DNA of 64,000 nt from Bacillota bacterium (GCA_022706765.1 JAKJBX010000002.1:1-64000); one strand, 5' to 3'; counted from the stretch's first letter, positions 33,258 through 42,198 are shown. The notes: generated from the sequence alone by a model not told the origin. Numbers and translations: made by a program.

Positions 33258-34205
33258 TCACTCCTGTTCTATGGACCTTTCAAGTCCCTCCATCAACCGT
33301 TTGTTCAGCGCCTCCGCTGCATTGTAGCCCATGCGTTTTTGGCGGTTGTTCATGGCGGCGATCTCGATGATGACCGCAAGATTTCTGCCCGGCTTTACCG
33401 GGATGACGATCGATGGGATCTCAATGCCGAGTATCTCGGTGTATTCGTTCGTCAATCCTAAACGGTCGTAATGTTTGCCGTCCTCCCAGGCTTCGAGGTT
33501 TAAAATGAGGTCGATTTTTTCGGTGTCCTTGACCGAGCCGATTCCGAAAAGCCGCTTGACGTCAATAATACCTATGCCTCTGATTTCGATAAAATGCCGG
33601 ATGATTTCGGGTGCGCTGCCGATCAAGGAGATTGCCGAAACCTTTTTGATTTCGACGGCGTCGTCGGCGACGAGGCGGTGACCTCTTTTGAGCAGCTCGA
33701 CGGCGGCCTCGCTTTTGCCGACACCGCTTTCGCCCAGCAGCAAAACACCCTCACCGTAGACCTCGACCAAAACGCCGTGGCGTGTCAGCCTGGGCGCCAG
33801 CTCGGTGTTCAAGTAGGCGATCAGCGCGCTCATAAAGGAGGAAGTGGACAGCGTCGTCCGAAGGATCGGTACGTTATATTTTTCGGCGATCGGATACATT
33901 TCGTCAAAAATGTCCAGCCCTCTGGTGACGACCAACGCCGGAATTTTTTGTGAAAACAGACCGTCAAACTTTTCCTCACGCTGTTTTGGGGTCTGGTTTT
34001 TCAGGTAGGTATGCTCGACCATACCGAGGATTTGGATACGTCCCGAGTCAAAATAGTCGTAAAAGCCCGTGATTTGCATACCGGGTCGGTTGAGGTCGGC
34101 GCAGGAGATCCGGATTTCCGAAACATCCGCACCGCAGTAGACACGCTCTAACCTGAACCTGTCGATGATTTCTTCGAGTTTGACCGAAAAGCACAGCTCA
34201 TCCAT
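33258..34205 (-). CDS. hprK: HPr kinase/phosphorylase
   Basis: HprK phosphorylates Ser46 of HPr, the signal for carbon catabolite control in Firmicutes. The 315-residue product has the N-terminal domain and then the P-loop GESGVGKSEAAVELLKRGH, the catalytic VADDAVEIKK, and the signature IRGIGIIDVKRLFGIGSV. It heads a minus-strand operon with the PHP phosphatase, ROK kinase, murB and rapZ. The upstream gap of about 260 bases contains four hairpins; no cre site was recognised. Confidence 0.96.
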   Translation of the reverse strand: MDELCFSVKLEEIIDRFRLERVYCGADVSEIRISCADLNRPGMQITGFYDYFDSGRIQILGMVEHTYLKNQTPKQREEKFDGLFSQKIPALVVTRGLDIFDEMYPIAEKYNVPILRTTLSTSSFMSALIAYLNTELAPRLTRHGVLVEVYGEGVLLLGESGVGKSEAAVELLKRGHRLVADDAVEIKKVSAISLIGSAPEIIRHFIEIRGIGIIDVKRLFGIGSVKDTEKIDLILNLEAWEDGKHYDRLGLTNEYTEILGIEIPSIVIPVKPGRNLAVIIEIAAMNNRQKRMGYNAAEALNKRLMEGLERSIEQE

Positions 34206-34232
34206 GTAAACAACTCCTTAATCCTTACGATT

Positions 34233-34423
34233 ATACCATATCCTCTGATTGCATCCGCCTTCGGCGTAAGGAAGGATATGGTGAAATTCGCTACGCTCAT
34301 TATACCATAATTCCGAAGGAATTATGGTATAATTGCCCATGTGCGTTTCGGCGTCAGCCGAAAATTTCGCACAGGCGATAAATTCCGCGCGGAGCGTATA
34401 ATATCCGCTTGCGGATATTATAC
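34233..34423. repeat. Cluster of four palindromes between hprK and the DUF4364 gene
   Basis: Four inverted repeats stand side by side: ACCATATCC/GGATATGGT with a long loop; a 15-bp perfect stem at 34300-34332 (TTATACCATAATTCC); GTGCG...CGCAC with an inner TTTCGGC/GCCGAAA at about 34341-34371; and a 13-bp stem at 34396-34423 (GTATAATATCCGC). Several arms contain ATTATAC or TATAAT strings, so they could also act as promoters for hprK. The gap 34206-34468 has no gene. Confidence 0.7.
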
Positions 34424-34468
34424 CACAAAATGCCTCATGCGGTCAATGTGAAAGCGTTCGAAGCCAAG

Positions 34469-34984
34469 TCATTCCACAATCTTTTCGAGTATCGTTTTAT
34501 ACAAATCCGCTGACCCGTTTTGAAAGCGTGCCAAAATGGCTTCCGCCGACTTTCGGCTGCCCGCAAAAAGGTTGATTTCCAGCAGCGGCACGCCCCGCTC
34601 GTAGAGCCCGCACTTAACGAGGTATTTGCGTGTGTCGATCGGTACGATGTCCGCCACGATCTCCTGACCCCGTGCGATGGTGCTGAGCGTTTTTTCAGCG
34701 CTGTCCAAGATGTTGTCACGCACGCTGAGCGGAATCTTATCCTTAAAATAGCCCAAAAGCTCCCTGCCCTTTGCGGTGATGTCATAGCAGATCTTGCCCT
34801 CGATCTCCACGGTGGTGATCATCCCGAGGTCTTGCATGTCCAAAATGAAGTCCATCATCGTGAAGTAGTCCAAAACCTCGCTCCAAACCAAAACCTCAAA
34901 CAAGCGCTCCTGCGGCATTGAGATTTCAAATTCTTTGAGCGTATAAAGAATAATCAGCCTGATTTGCACATCATCGTAATGCAT
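34469..34984 (-). CDS. DUF4364-family protein
   Basis: The 171-residue protein looks like a winged-helix DNA-binding protein: MHYDDVQIRLIILYTLKEFE and the wing-like GMITTVEIEGKICYDITAKG, followed by a helical C-terminal half. Families of this type (DUF4364) are found across Clostridia with unknown targets. AAGGA precedes the ATG. It is transcribed alone, between the inverted-repeat element and the palindrome cluster; autoregulation or control of hprK is conceivable but not shown. Confidence 0.8.
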   Translation of the reverse strand: MHYDDVQIRLIILYTLKEFEISMPQERLFEVLVWSEVLDYFTMMDFILDMQDLGMITTVEIEGKICYDITAKGRELLGYFKDKIPLSVRDNILDSAEKTLSTIARGQEIVADIVPIDTRKYLVKCGLYERGVPLLEINLFAGSRKSAEAILARFQNGSADLYKTILEKIVE

Positions 34985-35001
34985 TTTTTAACATCCTTTA
35001 T

Positions 35002-35277
35002 GCATAGGGGAGTCGAACCCGCACAGCCCCTGCCGTATAATTTTTGCGTATTTTATCGTTGTCGTCCTTGCCTTGCGTCAGGAGAGGGCTTCGTCCTCCG
35101 CCGAAAAAATCCATCCAAAATTCCGGCGGCAGGGGTGCTGCGCAGTTTTGGGCGAGCGGATTTTTGTTCAGGCAAGTAAAATCACGCAGGTAATACTTTG
35201 TGTATTGCCAAGGGATTTTGCACCGCATGGGCATAAATCCGCCGCTCAAAACCTATGTGGGTTCAACTCCCCTATGC
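35002..35277. mobile_element. 276-bp MITE-like element with 24-bp terminal inverted repeats
   Basis: The left end GCATAGGGGAGTCGAACCCG matches the right end (reverse strand) GCATAGGGGAGTTGAACCCA, with 21 of 24 bases identical overall. The interior encodes nothing recognisable; an 83-codon frame crossing it appears spurious. The right end touches the bioY stop codon. Related fragments occur at 29767 and perhaps 27531. The ends resemble a tRNA T-arm (GGGTTCGACTCCCC), which may be chance. Confidence 0.65.
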
Positions 35278-35832
35278 CTATGCCTGCGGCAAAAGATTGA
35301 GTTTAAAAAGACGACCCTTTAATTCATAGGCAAGCAGTGCGGATACCGCGATTTTCACCAAATCCAGCGGTATATACGGATAGATTGCGGCTGCCAGCGC
35401 CTTTTGAAGGCTCATATGCGTTTGCAGCATCAGCCACCATGTGCCGAGCGAATAGCAGATCGCAAGCCCGGTGAGCAGCACCAGTATCATGCCGAAGCGA
35501 CCCTTGACCTTCAATTTTTCCATCAACAGACCCATCACCATCGCCATCAGGATGTATGACATGATATAGCCGCCGGTTGGTCCCAAAACCTTTTGCACGC
35601 CGCTGCCGAAATTGCTGAATACGGGTGCGCCGCAAAGCCCCAAAAGCACATAGATGACCTGCACCAGCGTGCCCCGCTGCCAGCCGAGCAGCAGCGTTGA
35701 CAAAAACACGCCGAATATCGACAGCGTGATCGGCACGGGGCTGATCGGTATGTTGATGGAGATGACCGAAAAGATCACCATAACGGCGGTGAATACTGCG
35801 ATGAGCGTTAAATCCTTTGTTGCGATTTTCAT
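35278..35832 (-). CDS. bioY: Biotin transporter S component BioY
   Basis: BioY is the substrate-binding membrane subunit of an ECF-type biotin importer. The 184-residue protein has six membrane segments and the motifs DLTLIAVFTAVMVIFS, PVPITLSIFGVFLSTLLLG, LGLCGAPVFSNFGSG, GPTGGYIMSY and YPYIPLDLVKIAVSALLAY. The EcfA/T energising module is not in the window and must be shared from elsewhere. It is the last gene of ygiQ-folD-bioY, 30 bases after folD. AAGGAGAGG precedes the ATG. Its stop codon lies at the edge of the MITE-like element. Confidence 0.93.
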   Translation of the reverse strand: MKIATKDLTLIAVFTAVMVIFSVISINIPISPVPITLSIFGVFLSTLLLGWQRGTLVQVIYVLLGLCGAPVFSNFGSGVQKVLGPTGGYIMSYILMAMVMGLLMEKLKVKGRFGMILVLLTGLAICYSLGTWWLMLQTHMSLQKALAAAIYPYIPLDLVKIAVSALLAYELKGRLFKLNLLPQA

Positions 35833-35862
35833 AGTTTTTTCCTCTCCTTGGGTATGTGTTTT

Positions 35863-36711
35863 TTATCGCTGCTTCAATGCTGCGCTTTTGACCGTGTTTT
35901 TCATCAGCATGGCAATGGTCATCGGACCGACGCCGCCCGGTACGGGCGTGATTGCCGACGCTTTTTCGGCGCAGCTTTCAAAGTCCGCGTCGCCGACCAG
36001 GGTCTTGTCCGCTAAGCGGTTGATACCCACGTCGATGACGACTGCGCCCTCTTTGATCATGTCGCCCGTGATCATCTGCGGTCTGCCGACCGCGGCGACC
36101 ACGATGTCGCCCCTGCGGACGACCTCCGCCAGATTTTGCGTCTTAGAGTGACAGATAGTAACGGTGCCGTGCTTGTGCAAGAGCAGCATGGACATCGGCT
36201 TGCCGACGATGTTGCTCCTGCCGATGATGACACACTCCTTGCCTGCAATGTCGATGCCGCTTTCGGCGATCAGCTCCATAATGCCCGCAGGCGTGCAGGG
36301 CGCGAAGTCATAGTTGCCTGTCATGATCCTGCCTACGTTCACGGGGTGGAAAGCGTCAACGTCCTTGTTCGGCGTGATGGCGTTGATCACGGCGTCCTCG
36401 TCGATGTGCTTCGGCAGCGGGAGCTGTACCAGGATGCCGTCGATGTCGTCTTTTTCATTCAAGGTTTTGACCAGAGCCAGCAGCGCCTCCTGTGTGGTGT
36501 CGCCGCTGAGCGCGTATTCCTCGGAATAGATGCCGGTTTCCTCACAGGCTTTCTTTTTAGCGTTCACATACACCCTGCTGGCAGGGTCGTCGCCGACGAT
36601 CACCACGGCAAGCCCGACCGGCTTACCGCTTGCCCTCAGGGCGGCGACCTCTTGGCGAAGCTGTGCCTTTATTTTTTGGGAAACCGCTTTCCCGTCGAGT
36701 ATCATTGCCAT
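35863..36711 (-). CDS. folD: Methylenetetrahydrofolate dehydrogenase/cyclohydrolase FolD
   Basis: This bifunctional enzyme oxidises 5,10-methylene-THF and hydrolyses the methenyl form to 10-formyl-THF for purine and formyl-Met synthesis. The 282-residue product shows [20 protein letters not shown] with the catalytic lysine, [46 protein letters not shown] and [23 protein letters not shown] precedes the ATG. Its first 89 bases overlap the 3' end of ygiQ in another frame, so the two must be translationally linked. Confidence 0.96.
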   Translation of the reverse strand: MAMILDGKAVSQKIKAQLRQEVAALRASGKPVGLAVVIVGDDPASRVYVNAKKKACEETGIYSEEYALSGDTTQEALLALVKTLNEKDDIDGILVQLPLPKHIDEDAVINAITPNKDVDAFHPVNVGRIMTGNYDFAPCTPAGIMELIAESGIDIAGKECVIIGRSNIVGKPMSMLLLHKHGTVTICHSKTQNLAEVVRRGDIVVAAVGRPQMITGDMIKEGAVVIDVGINRLADKTLVGDADFESCAEKASAITPVPGGVGPMTIAMLMKNTVKSAALKQR

Positions 36712-38464
36712 GTGCGTTGCCTCCTATTAAGCTGCCGATCAGGTCCGGTCTCCCCGCCTTTATCAGCGCCTTTTTCACCAGATGATAGTTTTGGGGCTTC
36801 CGGTACTGCAAAAGCGCCCGCTGCATCTGCTTTTCTTCATATGACTTCGGAACATAGACCCGCTCCATAGTGCGGGGGTCAAGCTCCGTATAATACATAC
36901 AGGTGGAGATCGTGCCGGGGGTGGGGTAAAAGTCCTGCACCTGCTCGGGGCTTATGCGGTTGTCACGCAGGTACAGCGCCAGCGCGACGGCGTCGTTCAG
37001 CGTGCTGCCGGGATGCGACGACATCAGGTACGGTACAAGGAACTGCTTTTTGCCGAGTTTTGCGTTGATGTCATAGAACCTGCCGCTGAATTTATTGTAG
37101 ACTTCCTTTGAAGGCTTGCCCATGCGCTTTAACACGCCGTCCGATATGTGCTCGGGAGCGACCTTGAGCTGTCCGCTGGTGTGGTGCTCGACCAGCTCCC
37201 TGAAAAAGGTGTCGTCGGGGTCGCACATCATATAATCAAAGCGTATGCCCGAGCGGACGAACACTTTTTTGACCCTGTCAAGGCTTCGCAGCTTGCGCAG
37301 CAGCGCAAGGTAGTCCTTGTGGTCGATTTTCAGGTTCTTGCAGGGTGCTGGAAACAGGCACTGGCGGTTTGTGCAGGCGGTTTTTTTGCCGCACGGTCCG
37401 CTTCTGAAATTAGCGGTCGGACCGCCGACGTCGTGGATATAGCCTTTGAAATCCTTATCCCACACCATTTTTTTCGCCTCAGCAAGGATGGAGCTGTGGC
37501 TTCTCGACGTGACGATGCGCCCCTGATGGAAGTTGATGCTGCAAAAGTTGCAGGCGCCGAAGCAGCCTCGGGAGGAGGCGATGGAAAACTTAACCTCCGT
37601 GATTGCCGGCACGCCGCCCTCCGCCTCGTAATCGGGATGATAGGTGCGCATGTACGGCAGGGCATAGACCTTGTCCAGCGCGCTTTGCGACAGCGGCTCG
37701 GCGGACTTGTTCACCACCAGCCATTTATCCATGTGCCGCTGGGCGATGCGTCCCTCGGTTTCATATTGCAGCCGTGTGGCAAGCGCGTATTGGCGCTTGT
37801 CGGCACGCACGCTTTCAAAATCGGGTATCTCTGCGGCGTCCCCGAGCTTTTCACTTTGCACAAAGGCTGTGCCGTCGATGCCGGTGATGCTTTTGATCTT
37901 TTCGCCAGCCGCCAGCCTGTTTGCGATTTCAACGATCTGCCTCTCACCCATGCCAAAGACCAAAATGTCCGCACGGGAGTCCAAAAGGATCGAGCGCCTG
38001 ACCTTATCGTCCCAGTAATCATAATGCGCAAAACGCCTCAGGCTCGCCTCCACGCCGCCGATGATGACCGGTACGTCGCCGTACGCCTCGCGGATACGGT
38101 TGCAATAGACGATGGTCGCCCTGTCGGGGCGCTTGCCCGCCTTGCCGCCAGGCGAGTAGTAATCCTCGCTGCGCAGTTTTTTTGCGGCGGTATAGTGACA
38201 GACCATACTGTCCATGTTGCCCGAAGCGACCAGCATGGCAAGCCGGGGTCTGCCGAGGCGCATGAAGTCGGTTTTGTCCCGCCAGTCAGGCTGGGCGATG
38301 ATGCCCACCGTAAAGCCGGCGTTTTCCAGCACCCGGGAGATGACGGCGTGACCGAAAGAGGGATGGTCGACGTAGGCGTCGCCCACCACAAAGACAAAAT
38401 CCAGAGCGTCAATCCCACGCTGTGCCATATCGTTTTTTGAAACCGGCAAAAATTGATTATCCAT
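36623..38464 (-). CDS. YgiQ-family radical SAM protein
   Basis: The 613-residue protein belongs to the UPF0313/YgiQ family of radical SAM enzymes of unknown substrate. It begins [13 protein letters not shown] and [13 protein letters not shown], has the cluster motif [16 protein letters not shown] near residue 300, KPTANFRSG-like [14 protein letters not shown], and ends with [14 protein letters not shown] before a basic tail. That tail of about 28 residues overlaps folD and is probably lineage-specific. ATG 38464 matches family N-termini but has no ribosome binding site; a promoter lies so close that the transcript is probably leaderless. Confidence 0.92.
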   Translation of the reverse strand: MDNQFLPVSKNDMAQRGIDALDFVFVVGDAYVDHPSFGHAVISRVLENAGFTVGIIAQPDWRDKTDFMRLGRPRLAMLVASGNMDSMVCHYTAAKKLRSEDYYSPGGKAGKRPDRATIVYCNRIREAYGDVPVIIGGVEASLRRFAHYDYWDDKVRRSILLDSRADILVFGMGERQIVEIANRLAAGEKIKSITGIDGTAFVQSEKLGDAAEIPDFESVRADKRQYALATRLQYETEGRIAQRHMDKWLVVNKSAEPLSQSALDKVYALPYMRTYHPDYEAEGGVPAITEVKFSIASSRGCFGACNFCSINFHQGRIVTSRSHSSILAEAKKMVWDKDFKGYIHDVGGPTANFRSGPCGKKTACTNRQCLFPAPCKNLKIDHKDYLALLRKLRSLDRVKKVFVRSGIRFDYMMCDPDDTFFRELVEHHTSGQLKVAPEHISDGVLKRMGKPSKEVYNKFSGRFYDINAKLGKKQFLVPYLMSSHPGSTLNDAVALALYLRDNRISPEQVQDFYPTPGTISTCMYYTELDPRTMERVYVPKSYEEKQMQRALLQYRKPQNYHLVKKALIKAGRPDLIGSLIGGNAHGNDTRRESGFPKNKGTASPRGRRPEGKR

Positions 38465-38471
38465 AGCGTAT

Positions 38472-38500
38472 AGTATATCAAATAAATCGGGTATATGCAA
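38472..38500 (-). promoter_or_regulatory. ygiQ promoter, probably leaderless
   Basis: On the minus strand, TTGCAT (38495-38500) and TATACT (38472-38477) are 17 bases apart. The expected start of transcription is at about 38465, next to the A of the ATG at 38464. Confidence 0.6.
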
Positions 38501-38541
38501 TACGCACAGTGCCAAAATAATCATATCATGGCAATTTGCTC

Positions 38542-38570
38542 TTGCATATATTTTATAAATTCGGTATAAT
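38542..38570 (+). promoter_or_regulatory. Promoter of the NUDIX gene
   Basis: TTGCAT (38542-38547) and TATAAT (38565-38570) are 17 bases apart, leaving a leader of about 90 bases. It is divergent from the ygiQ promoter. Confidence 0.7.
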
Positions 38571-38668
38571 AAACGCAGGCATTTTTATATAAAACATCTG
38601 CGGTGTGCCGAAAATGTTCGTATATGTTGTCTATATCATGTGATCTTTAAATGAAGTGAGGTGCCGAA

Positions 38669-39106
38669 GTGCAGGTTGGTTTTTATGAAAAGGTTGAGGA
38701 TTCGGCTCTAAAATATGCGGTTGTAGTGGCGCGGTATCATGGTAAGTGGGTGTTCTGCAAACATAAGGCACGTCATACTTTTGAGATCGCAGGCGGGCAC
38801 AGGGAAGAAAATGAAAGCATCGACGAAACTGCGAAACGGGAGCTTTTTGAGGAAACCGGCGCATTAAAGTACGATCTGCACCGGGTTGGTGTGTATTTTG
38901 TTGCCGATAAAAACTGCATCATTAATGAAAGTGCGGAAAAAAGCTTCGGAATGCTGTACTATGCAAACATTCAGGAATTCGGTGATTTGCCGGATATGGA
39001 AATGGAAAAGGTTGTGGTTTTGGATGAACTTCCGACAGCGCTTACCTATCCGTTGATTCATCCAAAATTGATTGAGCGTGTAGCGCAATTAGGTTATGTC
39101 AAATAA
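38669..39106 (+). CDS. NUDIX hydrolase
   Basis: The 145-residue protein has a complete NUDIX box, GGHREENESIDETAKRELFEETGA (written here as consecutive parts GGHREENESIDE and TAKRELFEETGA), which binds magnesium and hydrolyses nucleoside diphosphates linked to another group. The fold around it (KYAVVVARYHGKWVFCKHK; FEIAG) resembles MutT-like members. The substrate cannot be told from sequence. The start is GTG 38669, with GTGAGG 7 bases upstream. Monocistronic by promoter placement, with comM 50 bases downstream. Confidence 0.9.
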   Translation: MQVGFYEKVEDSALKYAVVVARYHGKWVFCKHKARHTFEIAGGHREENESIDETAKRELFEETGALKYDLHRVGVYFVADKNCIINESAEKSFGMLYYANIQEFGDLPDMEMEKVVVLDELPTALTYPLIHPKLIERVAQLGYVK

Positions 39107-39157
39107 ACGGTGATTTTTAGTGCGGGGTAAAAGACAAACGGGGAAACGGGTGATACA

Positions 39158-40690
39158 GTGATTGCAAGGGTTAAAAGCTGCGGGCTTTCGGGGCTTGACG
39201 GCTACATTGTCGATGTTGAGGTCGACATCTCGATGGGCTTGCCGGCGTTTGACATTGTCGGGCTGCCCGACACCGCCGTGCGTGAGAGCAAGGAGCGTGT
39301 CCGTGCCGCAATGAAAAACAGCAGTTTTGCGCCGCCCGTCAAGCGGATCACGGTCAACCTTGCGCCCGCCGACAAAAAGAAGGAGGGGCCGTCCTATGAC
39401 CTGCCAATCACCCTGGCGATTTTGGCGGCGTCCGAACAAATCAAAGCGCAGAATCTCGGCGATTATATGTTTTTGGGGGAGCTTTCCCTCGACGGACAGC
39501 TCCGCCCGGTAAGCGGCGCACTGCCGATGGTGATTTGCGCCGCCCAAAACGGCGTCAAAAATGTCGTTCTGCCGAGGGGCAACGCCGACGAAGCGGCGGT
39601 CGTGGGCGGCATCAACGTGTTCGGGGCGGACAACCTATATCAGATCATCAAGCACCTGCGGGGTGACGAGCCGATGACGCCGAACACGGTGGACGTCGCA
39701 TCGCTCTTTAACGTGCGCAGCAGCTATCTTGTGGACTTTGCCGACGTCAAGGGACAGCAGAATGTCAAGCGCGCCATGGAGGTCGCGGTGGCGGGCGGAC
39801 ATAACATCATTATGATCGGCTCACCGGGCAGCGGAAAATCCATGCTGGCGCAGCGTCTGCCGACCATATTGCCTGACCTCACCTTTGACGAGGCGCTCGA
39901 AGTCACTAAAATCCATTCGATTGCGGGCACCCTGCCCGAGCATACCTCGCTGCTCACCACCAGACCATTTCGCAGCCCGCACCACAGCATCTCCGCGCCG
40001 GGGCTTGCGGGCGGCGGTACCATTCCGCGCCCGGGGGAGCTGAGCCTTGCTCACAACGGCGTACTGTTTTTGGATGAGCTGCCCGAGTTCGGGCGTGATG
40101 TGTTGGAGGTGATGCGCCAGCCGCTCGAAGACGGCGTCGTGACCATTTCTCGTGTCAACGGCACGATTACATACCCCTCACGCGCAATGTTTGCGGCGTC
40201 GATGAATCCCTGCCGCTGCGGCTACTACGGCGACAGCGTCCGTGAATGTACCTGTACGCCGCCGCAGATTTCCAAGTATGTCGGCAAAATCAGCGGACCG
40301 CTGCTCGACCGTATCGACATCCACGTCGAGGTGGCGTCGGTGAAGTACGGCGACCTTGAATCCGCCGAAAAGACCGAAACCAGCGCCGAAATTAAGGAGC
40401 GGGTGAACAAAGCCAGACAAATCCAGCTTGAACGCTATAAAAACGACGGACTTTTTTGCAACGCGCAGCTGTCATCGTCCGCCATACGGAAATATTGCGC
40501 CCTGTCCGCCGAGGAAAAGGCGCTGCTGCGTGCTGCGTTTGACAACCTCGGGTTGTCCGCCCGGGCGCATGACAGGATCTTAAAGGTGGCGCGCACGGTT
40601 GCCGATTTGGACGGAAGCGAGCGGATACACACCGCCCACCTTGCCGAGGCGATACAGTACAGGAGCTTGGACAGAAAGTATTGGCAATAG
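39158..40690 (+). CDS. comM: ComM/YifB-family Mg-chelatase-like AAA+ ATPase
   Basis: The 510-residue protein starts MIARVKSCGLSGLDGYIVDV, with an N-terminal S5/LonC-like domain (GLPDTAVRESKERVRAA; KKEGPSYDLPITLAILAAS). A Mg-chelatase AAA+ core follows (MIGSPGSGKSMLAQRLPTIL; RPFRSPHHSISAPGLAGGG; GVLFLDELPEFGRDVLEVMRQ) and a C-terminal domain with AASMNPCRCGYYGD. In Vibrio, ComM is a hexameric helicase that extends branches during natural transformation. The start is GTG 39158. It ends at the first hairpin of an R2 element, which begins at its stop codon. Confidence 0.94.
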   Translation: MIARVKSCGLSGLDGYIVDVEVDISMGLPAFDIVGLPDTAVRESKERVRAAMKNSSFAPPVKRITVNLAPADKKKEGPSYDLPITLAILAASEQIKAQNLGDYMFLGELSLDGQLRPVSGALPMVICAAQNGVKNVVLPRGNADEAAVVGGINVFGADNLYQIIKHLRGDEPMTPNTVDVASLFNVRSSYLVDFADVKGQQNVKRAMEVAVAGGHNIIMIGSPGSGKSMLAQRLPTILPDLTFDEALEVTKIHSIAGTLPEHTSLLTTRPFRSPHHSISAPGLAGGGTIPRPGELSLAHNGVLFLDELPEFGRDVLEVMRQPLEDGVVTISRVNGTITYPSRAMFAASMNPCRCGYYGDSVRECTCTPPQISKYVGKISGPLLDRIDIHVEVASVKYGDLESAEKTETSAEIKERVNKARQIQLERYKNDGLFCNAQLSSSAIRKYCALSAEEKALLRAAFDNLGLSARAHDRILKVARTVADLDGSERIHTAHLAEAIQYRSLDRKYWQ

Positions 40691-40777
40691 GATATGAAAT
40701 TTCATTCCGTATCCTAAATTAAAAATTCCTTGGCAAAGGGTAACGGCTGCGCAGCTAAAACCGCACGGCGGTTTTGA
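40689..40777 (+). repeat. Hairpin-core composite element (family R2), complete copy
   Basis: Hairpin 1 (40689-40715, AGGATA/TATCCT with an inner ATGAAATTTCAT) starts at the comM stop codon. The core ATTCCTTGGCAAAGGGTAAC GGCTGCGCA follows, then hairpin 2 AAAACCGC/GCGGTTTT-type (AAAACCGCACGGCGGTTTT). Confidence 0.8.
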
Positions 40778-40800
40778 CGAATGTTGGAAAGGAAGCATCT

Positions 40801-41289
40801 ATGTTAAACATTGTATTGGTCGAGCCTGAAATTCCGCAAAACACGGGCAATATCGCAAGAACCTGTGCGGCAACGGGCGCAAGGCTCCACCTTGTTAAGC
40901 CGATGGGCTTCGAGATCGACAGCGCCAAGTTAAAGCGTGCGGGTCTGGACTATTGGTGGTTGGTAGACATCATTTACTATGACAGCTTAGATGATTTTTT
41001 AAAGGTGCACAAGGACGATCAGCTTTTTTACCTCAGTACCAAGTCGCAAAGGGTATACAGCGAGGTGTCCTATCCCGAGGACGCCTACCTTGTTTTCGGC
41101 AGGGAAACCAAGGGGCTGCCCGAGCGGCTTCTCAGCGAAAACTATGAGCGCTGTATCAGGATCCCGATGGTCGATGACGCGAGAAGCCTGAATTTGTCGA
41201 ATGCGGTGGCGATTGCCGCATATGAATATTATAGGCAGAAGGGTTTCGGCGGATTAAAGCTGGGAGGGTATTTGCATGAGAACGGTTAA
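40801..41289 (+). CDS. trmL: tRNA (cytidine(34)-2'-O)-methyltransferase TrmL
   Basis: This SPOUT-class enzyme of 162 residues methylates the wobble ribose of tRNA-Leu. Signatures are IVLVEPEIPQNTGNIARTCA, MGFEIDSAKLKRAGLDYW, YLVFGRETKGLPE and RIPMVDDARSLNLSNAVAI, which forms the trefoil knot. ATG 40801 is chosen because GGAAAGGA is upstream and the family starts at that point. It overlaps the next gene degV by 14 bases. It likely starts an operon trmL-degV-GT/csaB. Confidence 0.94.
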   Translation: MLNIVLVEPEIPQNTGNIARTCAATGARLHLVKPMGFEIDSAKLKRAGLDYWWLVDIIYYDSLDDFLKVHKDDQLFYLSTKSQRVYSEVSYPEDAYLVFGRETKGLPERLLSENYERCIRIPMVDDARSLNLSNAVAIAAYEYYRQKGFGGLKLGGYLHENG

Positions 41290-42142
41290 AATCATCACAG
41301 ACAGCGCGAGCGATTTGCCAGCGCAGTATTTTGAAAAATACGACGTCGCCATGTTGCCTATGGGCGTTGTGGTCGGCGACAAGACCTACCTCGACAGAGT
41401 CGAGCTTTGCTCGAAGGATTTTTTTGATATGATGAAGCGGGACCCGGACCTGCTGCCCAAAACGGTGATGCCGTCGGCGGAGGCTATGACGCAGGAATTC
41501 CGCAAAAATTTAGAGACGTTTTCGCACCAGATATTCGTTTCTATTTCTTCCAAGGGCAGCGGTACCTATGACGTGGCGCGCATGGTCAAGGAAAGCATAG
41601 AGGACGAACTGGGGCGCCCGTCCAACATCACCCTGGTTGACAGCTATTCTTTCTCGGCGGGCTACGGCATCATCGTCGCCGAGATGGCAAAGCTTGCCTA
41701 TGAGGGCGCCGGCTTTGACGCCGTTATGGCAAAGTATCATGAAATGAAAGACAGCGTCAAGGTGCTGCTGGTCGTCGATGATTTGAAGCACCTGCAAAGG
41801 GGCGGCAGGATCAAGGCGTCCGTTGCGCTCATCGGCGGTATGCTCGGGATCAAGCCTATCCTCACCATTAAAGACGGGCTGATCGACAGCTTCGGCAAGG
41901 AGCGGGGCAAGCGCAGGGCGATGGAAAGGATGCTGGAAACCCTGCTCGCCGACGTCAAAACGCCTGAAAAGACACGGGTGTGGCTGATTCAGGCGGATGC
42001 GCAGGAGGACATGCAATTTTTGAAACAGATGGTCACCGACCGGATGACGCCGCTTGAAATCGTGGAATGTGAGATGGGCGCATGTGTCGGCTCCCATGCG
42101 GGCGGCGGACTGGTCGGCTTGGTATATACCGTAGAAGGATAG
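41276..42142 (+). CDS. DegV-family fatty acid-binding protein
   Basis: The 288-residue protein begins MRTVKIITDSASDLPAQYFE and contains SISSKGSGTYDVARMV, VDSYSFSAGYGIIVAEMA, LKHLQRGGRIKASVALIGGMLGIKPIL and VGSHAGGGLVGLVY, the DegV fold that binds a long-chain fatty acid. In Gram-positive bacteria DegV/FakB proteins present fatty acids to the FakA kinase; a FakB role is likely but FakA is not in the window. Its start overlaps trmL, and GGGAGGG lies upstream. Confidence 0.92.
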   Translation: MRTVKIITDSASDLPAQYFEKYDVAMLPMGVVVGDKTYLDRVELCSKDFFDMMKRDPDLLPKTVMPSAEAMTQEFRKNLETFSHQIFVSISSKGSGTYDVARMVKESIEDELGRPSNITLVDSYSFSAGYGIIVAEMAKLAYEGAGFDAVMAKYHEMKDSVKVLLVVDDLKHLQRGGRIKASVALIGGMLGIKPILTIKDGLIDSFGKERGKRRAMERMLETLLADVKTPEKTRVWLIQADAQEDMQFLKQMVTDRMTPLEIVECEMGACVGSHAGGGLVGLVYTVEG

Positions 42143-42198
42143 GCAACCCGCACAAAACGGGCTTCTTAGGGGTTGCCGATAATATGGAGGGCGTTGCT

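Noticed and set aside
33258-33260. TGA between hprK and the PHP gene as a selenocysteine codon
   Set aside because: HprK ends at its normal length at this TGA, there is a ribosome binding site for a new start, and no SECIS-like hairpin was recognised directly after the codon.
35002-35025. tRNA gene suggested by GGGTTCGACTCCCC at the element ends
   Set aside because: No acceptor, D or anticodon arms surround it, so it is not a tRNA gene.
34998-35249. 83-codon frame within the inverted-repeat element
   Set aside because: It spans almost the whole MITE-like element including an inverted end, and looks like a chance frame of a repeat.
37148-38440. 430-codon plus-strand frame opposite ygiQ
   Set aside because: It is a shadow of a GC-rich real gene on the other strand; the minus-strand protein has clear radical SAM motifs and this frame has none.
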